Origin: Candidatus Latescibacterota bacterium | GTDB lineage: Bacteria > Latescibacterota > 4484-107 > B68-G9 | Direction: 5' to 3' | Length of the DNA stretch: 12,818 nucleotides | Assembly (NCBI GenBank): GCA_012961755.1 | Contig: DTYS01000306.1 | Location: 1-12,818 of the forward strand | Shown: positions 5,992 to 12,818 of the stretch, piece by piece | How the letters are laid out: each line of letters starts with the position of its first letter | How positions within the stretch are numbered: the stretch's first letter is position 1 | Translations under genes and position numbers: made by a program | The notes under the pieces: model-generated | What the model saw: only the letters and a program-made list of their open reading frames with translations | Database searches by the model: none | What the model was told of the DNA's origin: nothing

Positions 5992-8742
5992 ATGTGGGTG
6001 ATAATTGCGCTTCTTACGGTAAGTTCCGCCGCATCCCAGGATCGGCCAGTCCTGGCGGTGAGGGTTTCCTTTCCCAAGGAGGTCCCGGACGAACCTACCA
6101 CCACCGGGGACGGAAGGTTCGACCTCAGGTCACCGGACGAGGCCGGATATACCCTCCCTTACGATCTCCCTCCACACGACAGGAGGTACTTTGAGGCCCA
6201 CCTCCGGGCCTTGGGACAATATTGGTATGCAGCCTCTGGCAGGAGGCTCGTGCTATCCTTCGACCTCTATCCTAAGGAGGACACAGCCTCCTACATCATG
6301 CCCAGGCCTCTCGTATGGTACGGGAGTGGGAGGGAGGATGAGGCGACCGCAAGGCTCGTGCGTTTGTTCAAGGATGCCGTCGCCGCCTTGGACTCGGCTG
6401 AGGATGTGAATTTCTCTAAGTTTCGAAGCATTATAGTGTTCCATGCGGGAGTTGGGAGGGAGACCGGAAGGTACAACGATATACCTTCGGCGTACCTTAC
6501 TCCCGAAGACTTCGCGAAGTACGGCCCCGCGGTGGTGGGTGGGGATACCCTCAGGGAGGGGATGATACTTCCTGAGATGGCGGACACGTCCGGGATCGTT
6601 GGTCTCAACGGGCTTTTAGCCAAGGTGTTCGGGTACAGCCTTGGACTTCCCGAGCTTTCCGACGCCGAGGACGGCCTGCCGGCCATGGGAGGATGGAGCC
6701 TTATGGATGTGGGATGGCTGAACCCCGTAAGGGTCGTACAGGATACGACGGCCTGGGGGTTCGTGCCATGTCTTCCCTCCGCATGGGAGCTCATGCGTTT
6801 GGGGTGGCTCGAACCTCTGGAGGTCGTAAGGGATACGACGATCTGGGTCTGTGCAGCCCATATCTCCGAACCTCCTGAGGGCGCGGTGAGGGCGGTCAAG
6901 GTCCCCGTGGGGCCGGGGGAGTACTTCCTCATAGAGAACAGGAAGGCGCATCGTCCCCACGTGGAGCTATCGCAGGGCAACAACGTATGGGTCAAGGTGG
7001 ACAACTACGATGCCTTCGTGCCGGGTTCCGGGGTTCTGATATGGCACGTGGACGAGAGGACCATATCGGAGAAGCCTGAGGGGATAAACGACGATCCGTT
7101 ACATCGTGGGATAGACCTTGAGGAGGCCGACGGTGATGAGGCCATAGGTAATCCTCACAGACGTAAGGGCATATGGGGAGGGTCGGACGATCCCTTCTTC
7201 CTGGGAGGGAAGACGAGGTTCGGGCCGGAAACTAAGCCAAGTTCGAAAAGCAACGAAGGTTGGGACACCGGTATAGAGATAGAGGTGCTGGACCCGCCGA
7301 GGGATCTTATGAGGGTGAGGGTCTCCTTCGGAAGGAACTTCCCGAGATGGCCGAAGGAGACCTCCGAGGACCTTACGCTTTCCGCTCCCCTCCCTATGGC
7401 GTACGAAATCTTCATATTGGGAAGGAGGAACCTGTATATGTTCGGGCTCATAGACTCTTCTATCTCCCTCCCCTCCGAACCTTGGGGTATGCCGGCTGCC
7501 GGGGACCTGGACGGGGACGGGAGGATGGAGGTGACCTTCGCAGATAGCTCAGGGAAGGTCTGGTGGCCCGTGAGTGGGACGTGGAATTCCGTAAGCGTAG
7601 GGTTCCGTCCCACGGCAGGGCCGATAGTTACTTACCGGGGAGGGGACGTCGAGGTCGTCGTAGGAGGGGAAGGGAAGGTGGCCTTCGTAAGGCCCGGGGG
7701 GGAAGTGAAGCTTAGGGAAGTTGAGGGGCGCACCTTGGGCATGGCTTCCGGGAAAGGGTTGGGGCTCATATGCGCGACGGACGAAGGACTGTTCTCGATT
7801 GGAGAGAGGTTAAGGGAGTTGTGGTCGGGAAGGACGGAGGAATTGTCCGGCCCGGTCGTGGGGGACTTAGATGTGGACGGCAGGGAGGAGATCGCCCTGG
7901 CCTTCGGAGGGAAAGTTCTCGCCTTTAAGGTCCTACAGGATACGGTCTTCCTGATGCAAGGGTTCCCCGTCTCCGTGGGGGAGAACCTAAGGGGACTATG
8001 CATGGGGGATATAGATGGGGACGGGGTTCCCGAACTCGTCGCTTCCGGCGAGGGGAGGGTGTACGCGTGGTACGGGACAGGGGCCCGGGTCGAAGGGTTC
8101 CCAATAGCTCCCCTGAGCTGGGACGGGGCAGGGGAGGTCTCGGTCCCCGTCCTGGCGGATGTGGACGGGGATGGGGTTGCTGAGGTGATATTTTCGGCGG
8201 AGAACGTGGGAGTGTACGCGTTCGAAGGGGACGGAGGGCCGGTCCGAGGGTTCCCGGTGCCCGTCCTCGAAGGAAAGCTCTCCGCGCCGTTCGTGGGAGA
8301 TATAGATGGGGATGGATGGGTCGAGGTCGGGGCGATATCGGGAGGGAAGGTGTACCTTTGGAGGACTAAGGGAGTGCGGGGAGGGGCGGAGTGGCCGGTG
8401 TTGGGAGGGGATCTGGACAGGGCCGGATACTTGCCTTCCAAGGGCGTATCCCCCGGAGGGAGGGAGGAACTGCTTTCGGGGACGTACTTATATCCCAACC
8501 CTACGAGAGGAAGGGCCGTCCTCCGCTTCAAGTTGGGGAGACATTCCAGGGTGAAGGTCCAAGTTTTGGACGGGATGGGAAGGTTGGTGAAGGAGAGGGA
8601 GGAGGAGATGGATGGGGGGGTGAGGGAGGTGCCCTTGGACCTTTCGGGGCTCCCTCCCGGGCTATACCTCGTCAGGGTGAATGCCAGATCCGGAGGGGAG
8701 GTCAAGGAGGAGTTCGTCAAGATGGGGGTGGTAAGGCGATGA
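5992..8742 (+). CDS. M6-metalloprotease-like secreted protein with lost zinc site, FG-GAP repeats and T9SS sorting tail
   Basis: This 916-residue product has a short signal peptide (MWVIIALLTVSSAAS). Residues about 20-455 match T9SS-associated M6 (immune inhibitor A-like) proteases: PPHDRRYFEAHLRALGQYW, IIVFHAGVGRET, MILPE, GWSLMDVG, LIWHVDE, GIDLEEADGDE and SNEGWDTGI. The zinc motif expected as HEFGHxLGLPD reads KVFGYSLGLPE at residues 211-221, replacing both His, the catalytic Glu and the Asp ligand, so it is probably not a protease. Five FG-GAP repeats follow (GDLDGDGRMEV, GDLDVDGREEI, GDIDGDGVPEL, ADVDGDGVAEV, GDIDGDGWVEV; about 500-785). The last about 85 residues, from YPNP, form a type A sorting domain, making it a likely substrate of the neighbouring PorU/PorV. 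GTG 5998 is an alternative start, with AGGGGGA 9 bases upstream; for ATG 5992 the spacing is only 3. The gene overlaps the next by 4 bases. Likely a surface binding or scaffold protein. Confidence 0.85.
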   Translation: MWVIIALLTVSSAASQDRPVLAVRVSFPKEVPDEPTTTGDGRFDLRSPDEAGYTLPYDLPPHDRRYFEAHLRALGQYWYAASGRRLVLSFDLYPKEDTASYIMPRPLVWYGSGREDEATARLVRLFKDAVAALDSAEDVNFSKFRSIIVFHAGVGRETGRYNDIPSAYLTPEDFAKYGPAVVGGDTLREGMILPEMADTSGIVGLNGLLAKVFGYSLGLPELSDAEDGLPAMGGWSLMDVGWLNPVRVVQDTTAWGFVPCLPSAWELMRLGWLEPLEVVRDTTIWVCAAHISEPPEGAVRAVKVPVGPGEYFLIENRKAHRPHVELSQGNNVWVKVDNYDAFVPGSGVLIWHVDERTISEKPEGINDDPLHRGIDLEEADGDEAIGNPHRRKGIWGGSDDPFFLGGKTRFGPETKPSSKSNEGWDTGIEIEVLDPPRDLMRVRVSFGRNFPRWPKETSEDLTLSAPLPMAYEIFILGRRNLYMFGLIDSSISLPSEPWGMPAAGDLDGDGRMEVTFADSSGKVWWPVSGTWNSVSVGFRPTAGPIVTYRGGDVEVVVGGEGKVAFVRPGGEVKLREVEGRTLGMASGKGLGLICATDEGLFSIGERLRELWSGRTEELSGPVVGDLDVDGREEIALAFGGKVLAFKVLQDTVFLMQGFPVSVGENLRGLCMGDIDGDGVPELVASGEGRVYAWYGTGARVEGFPIAPLSWDGAGEVSVPVLADVDGDGVAEVIFSAENVGVYAFEGDGGPVRGFPVPVLEGKLSAPFVGDIDGDGWVEVGAISGGKVYLWRTKGVRGGAEWPVLGGDLDRAGYLPSKGVSPGGREELLSGTYLYPNPTRGRAVLRFKLGRHSRVKVQVLDGMGRLVKEREEEMDGGVREVPLDLSGLPPGLYLVRVNARSGGEVKEEFVKMGVVRR
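6712..6849 (+). repeat. Imperfect internal duplication with a 90-base offset in the M6-like gene
   Basis: Residues 241-256 (GWLNPVRVVQDTTAWG) recur 30 codons later as GWLEPLEVVRDTTIWV (271-286), 10 of 16 identical. The DNA matches strikingly at 6733-6757 and 6823-6847 (gtcgta..ggatacgacg...tggg). The second copy sits where M6 proteins normally have GW(L/V)xP; the first copy looks like the added one. Confidence 0.65.
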
Positions 8743-11690
8743 TGGTCCGAGGTTTGAGGTCAAAGGTTGGAACATTAGCGGCCTTCTTGCTTATGGGAGT
8801 GGCCCACGCCCAGAATCCCTCCCACCTTCGTTGGAAGGTGATGGAGACCAAACATTTTTCCATCTATTACCATCAGGGGCTGGAGGACTTCGCAAGGGAG
8901 GCCTGTGAGGTCGCGGAGGCGGTATACGGCCCTGTGACGGAGCTGTACGATTACAAGCCCGATGGGAAGGTCCACATAGTCCTGAGGGACGACGCAGACT
9001 ACGCAAACGGTGTCTCCTATTTCTACGAAAACAAGATAGAGATATGGGCCACCGGACTGGACATAGAGCTCAGGGGGACCACGGATTGGCTCTGGAACGT
9101 CGTAACCCACGAATTTGTACACATGGTCTCCCTACAGCTCGCAATGAAATATCCCAAGTTTATGCCTGCCGTATACCTGCAGATCTTCGGGTACCAGCCC
9201 GAGACGAGGAAGGACGTACTAGTCGGATATCCTTACATCCATATCTCGTACCCACTTCCAGGGGTTACGATCCCCATGTGGTTCGCCGAGGGCACGGCAC
9301 AGTACCAGGCAAGAGGGGCCAGATACGATCGTTGGGACAGCTACAGGGATATGGTCCTGAGGGTGGCCGTGCTCAGGGGAGGGTTGCTCTCCTGGAACGA
9401 GATGGGCGTGTTCGGGAAGACGAGCTTGGGGAACGAGAAGGTCTACGACCACGGGTTGGCCCTGGTGAGGTACATAGCCTGCAGGTTCGGGGAGGGAAGC
9501 TTGAGGAAGCTCTTCCGGGAGATGTCCAAGTCTTGGAGGATTTCGTTCGACGGGGCCGTAAGGAAGGTCCTGGGGATCTCGGCAGGGGAGCTTTACAGGG
9601 GCTGGGTGGAGGACATGGAGAAGAGGTATAAGGAGCAACTTGAGGGCCTGGGGGGGCTCGTCGAGGGGGATACGCTCTTTTCGGGAGGCTATGTGAACGC
9701 ATTTCCTAGGTGGTCTCCGGACGGGAAGAGGCTGATGTTCGTCTCCAACAGGGGACAGGACTATTGGATAACGAGCCTGTACGTATGGAGGAACGGGAGT
9801 AAGTCCCCTAAGCTCGTGGCCGGAGGGGTAAGTTCCCCGGCAGGCTGGACGACGGACGGGAAGATCCTCTTCGTGAGGCGTTCCCCTCCGGACTTCCGCG
9901 GAAGCAGGTTCTGGGACCTGTACTTCTACGACGAGGACGAGAAGAAGGTGAGGAGGCTGAGCAGGGGACTGAGGGTCAGGTATGCCGACCTGTCGCCCGA
10001 CGGGAGGAAGGTGGCGGTCGTGCGCAACGGGGGAGGGAAGAACAGGTTGGAACTCTTCGAGGTGAGGGAGGGTTGGAAGGGCTTGGACTCCATAAGGTGC
10101 TTGCTTAGCTTCCCCGACAGGACCGAACTTTATACGCCCAGATGGTCCCCCGATGGAAGGAGGATAGCCCTGTCCCTGGCAAGGGAAGGGGAAAGGGATA
10201 TAGCCGTCCTAGATACGACCACAGGAGAAGTCCTCTACCTGGCATCGGACGAGGAGGACAGGGACCCAGCATGGACGGAGGACGGGAGGCTGGTCTTCTC
10301 GTCCGATGTCTCGGGGATATTCAACATCTACCTGATGGACCTCTCGTCCGGGGAGGCCAGGAGGCTCACGAACGTGTTGGGGGGTGCGTTCCACCCCTCG
10401 GTCTCCGGGGATACCTTGGCCTTCGCATTGTACGGGAGGGACGGGTTCGGGATCATGAAGCTGAGGGGGCTTAAGGGGGAGGAGGTGCCGGAGGGAACCT
10501 TCAAGCTGTACAGGGGGAAGGCGGTGGTGCGTGAGGCCATCTCCCCGGAACTTGATTCCTCTCCGTATCACGAAAGGCCCCTGAGGCTCTTGGTCATGCC
10601 CAGGCTGCTTTGGGACGAGGGTAAGCCCAAGCTCGGGGCTTTCATCACTTCCTCGGACGTTATCGGATGGCATGGGTTCGTGGGAGGAGGTTCCCTGGGC
10701 CGGGACGGGAGCAGGGACGGGTTTATATGGTACACCTACTCGAGGTTTCCTCCTACTATCCTCCTCTCCCTCTACAACCAGGTGAGGCATAAGGGAGAAG
10801 CTGAGGTGGACAGCATCTACAACATAAAGAGCTTGGGTTACGATTACGACCTGAAGGAGCTCTTTGCAGGGGTCGTTTACAACTGGCGTGGGAAGTTGCT
10901 CTACGGAGGGATGGTCCTCAGCAGGTACGACGGCAGGTGGCAGGGACGGAGCCTAATATCCGGGGAGAGGTTCGGGGTGAGGTACACGTATTTTAAGGGA
11001 GCGGAACTTAGGCTGGGATGTATATACAGGAAGTTACCTTTAGCGAAGGACATGGACATAAACCCCAGAGGAGGAAGGACAATCAGAATAGACTACTCAA
11101 GGTCCTTCCACTGGCTTATGAGGGGATTTAAGGTGGGGACGGCCCTGTGGCAGGAGGACTACGACAGATACTTCTACGATAGGATAACCTTCGGCTGGGA
11201 CGAGTTTCTGGCCCTGCCCTGGTGGAGGCACAGCCTGGTGCTGAGGGCGCAGGCCGGTTGGATAACGGCCAGGGTGGATTCTTTCTTCTATATGCCTCTG
11301 GGAGGTTGGCCTGGGCTGAGGGGTTACACGAGGTACAGCATATCCGGGAGGAAGCTCGTCTTCTTAGGGGCCACATACAGGTTCCCCATACTCAGGGAAG
11401 TAGGCGTAGCCTTAGGTCCCTTCTACCTCTCCAACATATACGGGGGGTTGTTCTGGGAGGTCGGAAGGGCCTGGGACATGGACCTGAAGCTTGAAGGGTT
11501 TAAGAAGGATTTCGGAGTACAACTGAGGGTGGATGTAAGCTCCTTCTACGGATATCCGACGGCCCTGGAGTTCGACGTGGCGTACGGTTTGGACGAGGAA
11601 AGTAGCCCGTATAAGTTCTACCTAAGGGTCGCCTTCTCGCATTGGGACGATATAATCGGGCTTAACCTCGTGGAAAGGTGCGGGTCGTAG
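8739..11690 (+). CDS. Envelope protein: zinc-metallopeptidase (MA-like) domain + TolB/PD40 propeller + C-terminal beta-barrel
   Basis: The 983-residue product has a signal peptide (LAAFLLMGVAHA). Part one (about 28-300) is a peptidase-MA-like domain: HEFVH at 124-128 supplies two His and the catalytic Glu, and WFAEGTAQY supplies Glu184 as probable third ligand. Part two (about 315-600) is a PD40/TolB-type propeller with repeated WSPDG or SPDG units (FPRWSPDGKRLMFVSNRG, ADLSPDGRKVAVV, PRWSPDGRRIALS, PAWTEDGRLVFSS). Part three (about 640-983) is rich in alternating aromatic strands (GFIWYTYSRFP, GWPGLRGYTRYSISGRKLVFLGATYRFPI) and resembles BamA/surface-antigen barrels. The chain would thus be anchored in the outer membrane with protease and propeller on one side. 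A 14-residue tail after the last strand-like segment is unusual for a barrel. Start ATG 8739 or ATG 8742; either overlaps the M6-like stop, suggesting coupled translation. Substrate unknown; the domain order is supported by motifs, the barrel by pattern only. Confidence 0.75.
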   Translation: MMVRGLRSKVGTLAAFLLMGVAHAQNPSHLRWKVMETKHFSIYYHQGLEDFAREACEVAEAVYGPVTELYDYKPDGKVHIVLRDDADYANGVSYFYENKIEIWATGLDIELRGTTDWLWNVVTHEFVHMVSLQLAMKYPKFMPAVYLQIFGYQPETRKDVLVGYPYIHISYPLPGVTIPMWFAEGTAQYQARGARYDRWDSYRDMVLRVAVLRGGLLSWNEMGVFGKTSLGNEKVYDHGLALVRYIACRFGEGSLRKLFREMSKSWRISFDGAVRKVLGISAGELYRGWVEDMEKRYKEQLEGLGGLVEGDTLFSGGYVNAFPRWSPDGKRLMFVSNRGQDYWITSLYVWRNGSKSPKLVAGGVSSPAGWTTDGKILFVRRSPPDFRGSRFWDLYFYDEDEKKVRRLSRGLRVRYADLSPDGRKVAVVRNGGGKNRLELFEVREGWKGLDSIRCLLSFPDRTELYTPRWSPDGRRIALSLAREGERDIAVLDTTTGEVLYLASDEEDRDPAWTEDGRLVFSSDVSGIFNIYLMDLSSGEARRLTNVLGGAFHPSVSGDTLAFALYGRDGFGIMKLRGLKGEEVPEGTFKLYRGKAVVREAISPELDSSPYHERPLRLLVMPRLLWDEGKPKLGAFITSSDVIGWHGFVGGGSLGRDGSRDGFIWYTYSRFPPTILLSLYNQVRHKGEAEVDSIYNIKSLGYDYDLKELFAGVVYNWRGKLLYGGMVLSRYDGRWQGRSLISGERFGVRYTYFKGAELRLGCIYRKLPLAKDMDINPRGGRTIRIDYSRSFHWLMRGFKVGTALWQEDYDRYFYDRITFGWDEFLALPWWRHSLVLRAQAGWITARVDSFFYMPLGGWPGLRGYTRYSISGRKLVFLGATYRFPILREVGVALGPFYLSNIYGGLFWEVGRAWDMDLKLEGFKKDFGVQLRVDVSSFYGYPTALEFDVAYGLDEESSPYKFYLRVAFSHWDDIIGLNLVERCGS

Positions 11691-12538
11691 TGACGGGAAG
11701 CACGGGACTTCTTGGAAGGAAGGTCCTGAGGACCGCCCTTGGGAGGGGATGGGATGCTGTGGGGATATCCCGGAAGGACGCCGAGCTTTCGGACGGAGGG
11801 GCCGTCCGAAAGGCTCTAAGTAAGCTTTCGCCGGACGTCGTCGTGCACACGGCAGCTTGGACGGATGTGGACGGATGTGAGAAGGACAGGGAAAGGGCCT
11901 GGATGGTGAACGTCGAGGGGACGAGACATATAGCCGAGGCCTGCCGGGAGTTCGGGGCGAAGGTGGTATATATCTCTACGGATTACGTGTTCGATGGAAG
12001 GTACGGACCGTACGGGGAGGAGGTCCTCCCCCATCCCCTGAACTACTACGGATGGACGAAGCTGGGAGGGGAGGTCGCTGTGTTGTCCTCCTCCGAGGGT
12101 AACCTCGTGGTGAGGACCATGGTCCTTTACGGTTGGGCCGAAGGGGTGAGGAGTAACTTCGTGCTCTGGCTCCTCGAGAACCTCTGGGAGGGCAGGAGGG
12201 TGAAGGTCGTCACGGACCAGTGGGGGAACCCAACGCTGGCCGACGACCTCGCCGAGGCGGTCCTCGACCTTCTGGAGGCCGGTTGCAGTGGGATCGTAAA
12301 TTATGCGGGTGGGGACTTCTGGACGAGGTACGAGATGGCCCTGGAGGTGGCCGGGAGGCTCGGGGTGGACCAGGGACTTATAGTTCCTGTGAGGACGGAT
12401 CAGCTCGGTCAGGTAGCGAAGAGGCCCCTACGCTCGGGACTTAAGACCTGGAGGGCGGAAGAGATATTGGGAAGACGGCCGATGGGATTTCGTAAGGGGC
12501 TGACTTGTACCCTCACTCAGATGGGAGTGGAGGGGTGA
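11678..12538 (+). CDS. rfbD: RmlD-type dTDP-4-dehydrorhamnose reductase or related sugar-nucleotide SDR
   Basis: The 286-residue product is an extended short-chain dehydrogenase. Visible landmarks are the N-terminal nucleotide-binding loop GSTGLLG (residues 7-13), HTAAWTDVDGCE typical of RmlD, YISTDYVFDG (98-107), the catalytic Tyr124-x-x-x-Lys128 in NYYGWTK, VVRTMVLYGW, and TDQWGNPTLADDLAEA near the substrate site. Family members reduce dTDP-4-dehydro-6-deoxy-L-mannose to dTDP-L-rhamnose with NAD(P)H in the cytoplasm. The length is normal. The GTG start at 11678 is required to keep beta-strand 1 (MRVVVTG) and lies 13 bases inside the upstream gene. The rest of the rhamnose pathway (RmlA, B, C) is not in the window, so another 4-keto sugar may be the substrate. 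It overlaps the mannosyltransferase by 4 bases. Confidence 0.8.
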   Translation: MRVVVTGSTGLLGRKVLRTALGRGWDAVGISRKDAELSDGGAVRKALSKLSPDVVVHTAAWTDVDGCEKDRERAWMVNVEGTRHIAEACREFGAKVVYISTDYVFDGRYGPYGEEVLPHPLNYYGWTKLGGEVAVLSSSEGNLVVRTMVLYGWAEGVRSNFVLWLLENLWEGRRVKVVTDQWGNPTLADDLAEAVLDLLEAGCSGIVNYAGGDFWTRYEMALEVAGRLGVDQGLIVPVRTDQLGQVAKRPLRSGLKTWRAEEILGRRPMGFRKGLTCTLTQMGVEG

Positions 12539-12818
12539 GGAAGTTGGTGGTGGTGCCGACCTGCAACGAGAGGGAGAACATAGGACCCCTCGTAAGGAAA
12601 CTTTTGGGACTGGGCATAGGGCTCGAAGTCCTGGTCGTGGACGACAACTCCCCCGACGGCACCGGCGAGGTGGCCGAGGAGCTCTCCAAGATCTTCCAGG
12701 AGGTCCATGTGCTCCACAGGGAAAGGAAGGAGGGGTTGGGGAGGGCCTACGTGGCAGGGTTCAGGTACGCTCTAGAAAATGGATACGATATTATAATCCA
12801 GATGGACGCGGATTTCTC
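12535..12818 (+). CDS. Polyprenol-phosphate mannosyltransferase, DPM1-like GT2 (3' end outside window)
   Basis: The first 94 codons are visible. The product starts MRKLVVVPTCNERENI and continues with LVVDDNSPDGTG (residues 34-44), the lipid-phosphate sugar transferase signature, then LHRERKEGLGRAYVAGF and QMDADF, whose DAD (91-93) binds the metal and nucleotide sugar. These enzymes move mannose or another sugar from a nucleotide donor to polyprenol phosphate at the inner membrane face. The usual Tyr in PTYNE is Cys here. The GTG start forms a GTGA overlap with the upstream stop; GGGAG at 12523-12527 is a well-spaced ribosome site. Whether a membrane GtrA-like tail follows cannot be seen. Confidence 0.88.
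   Translation, partial: MRKLVVVPTCNERENIGPLVRKLLGLGIGLEVLVVDDNSPDGTGEVAEELSKIFQEVHVLHRERKEGLGRAYVAGFRYALENGYDIIIQMDADF

Noticed and set aside
7632..8720. Long antisense open frame (362 codons) opposite the FG-GAP and sorting-tail part of the M6-like gene
   Set aside because: Its translation is dominated by Ser, Pro and Thr, as expected from the complement of G-rich codons. It has no domain motif and no ribosome site, while the + strand shows clear repeats and a sorting domain.
8391..8738. Upstream in-frame extension of the protease-propeller-barrel gene
   Set aside because: It overlaps the C-terminal sorting domain of the M6-like gene in another frame, is Gly/Arg-rich, and would bury the signal peptide that begins at 8739.
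1..12818. CRISPR array, tRNA or rRNA gene, insertion sequence
   Set aside because: No spaced direct repeats, cloverleaf-like sequence, rRNA landmarks or transposase motifs were seen by eye; nearly all bases are in recognised coding regions.

Overview
The window reads as a densely packed piece of a bacterial genome from a lineage with a double membrane and type IX secretion (T9SS). It carries a gingipain-fold PorU-type sortase, a PorV-type outer-membrane barrel, and two proteins ending in the T9SS-type C-terminal sorting domain (YPNP start, then R-x-Y and L-x-G-x-Y-x-x-x-V elements). This points to the Fibrobacterota-Chlorobiota-Bacteroidota (FCB) superphylum or a related candidate phylum (a WOR-3-like group is possible). 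Heavy use of AGG for Arg and ATA for Ile, with many charged residues, suggests a thermophile. The genus or phylum cannot be fixed from the sequence alone.

Layout. Bases 1-924 hold the 3' part of a calcium-binding FG-GAP/ASPIC propeller protein that starts upstream of the window. A 173-base gap (925-1097) follows. It carries a small hairpin just after that gene, then a convincing sigma70-type promoter (TTGACT-17-TATCTT) whose -35 box is embedded in a short inverted repeat. From 1098 to the window end every gene is on the + strand, with gaps of 11 and 8 bases or overlaps of 4, 13 and 4 bases, so this looks like one operon: porU-like sortase (1098-4943), porV-like barrel (4955-5983), an M6-protease-like protein with FG-GAP repeats and a T9SS sorting tail (5992-8742), a three-part envelope protein with a zinc-protease-like domain, a TolB/PD40 propeller and a C-terminal beta-barrel (8739-11690), an RmlD-type sugar-nucleotide reductase (11678-12538), and the start of a polyprenol-phosphate mannosyltransferase (12535 to beyond 12818).

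How the genes may work together. PorU and PorV form, with other proteins, the outer-membrane attachment complex that removes sorting domains and anchors cargo to a surface glycolipid in Porphyromonas. Here the operon also encodes a likely cargo and two sugar or lipid-glycan enzymes. That makes a secretion, sortase, cargo and glycan-anchor unit a reasonable but untested reading.

The most notable finding is that the M6-like cargo has lost its whole zinc site: the family HEFGHxLGLPD is here KVFGYSLGLPE. The next gene encodes an intact HExxH plus downstream Glu on what looks like a membrane-anchored barrel protein. A dead secreted protease scaffold is therefore encoded next to a live-looking, barrel-tethered one.
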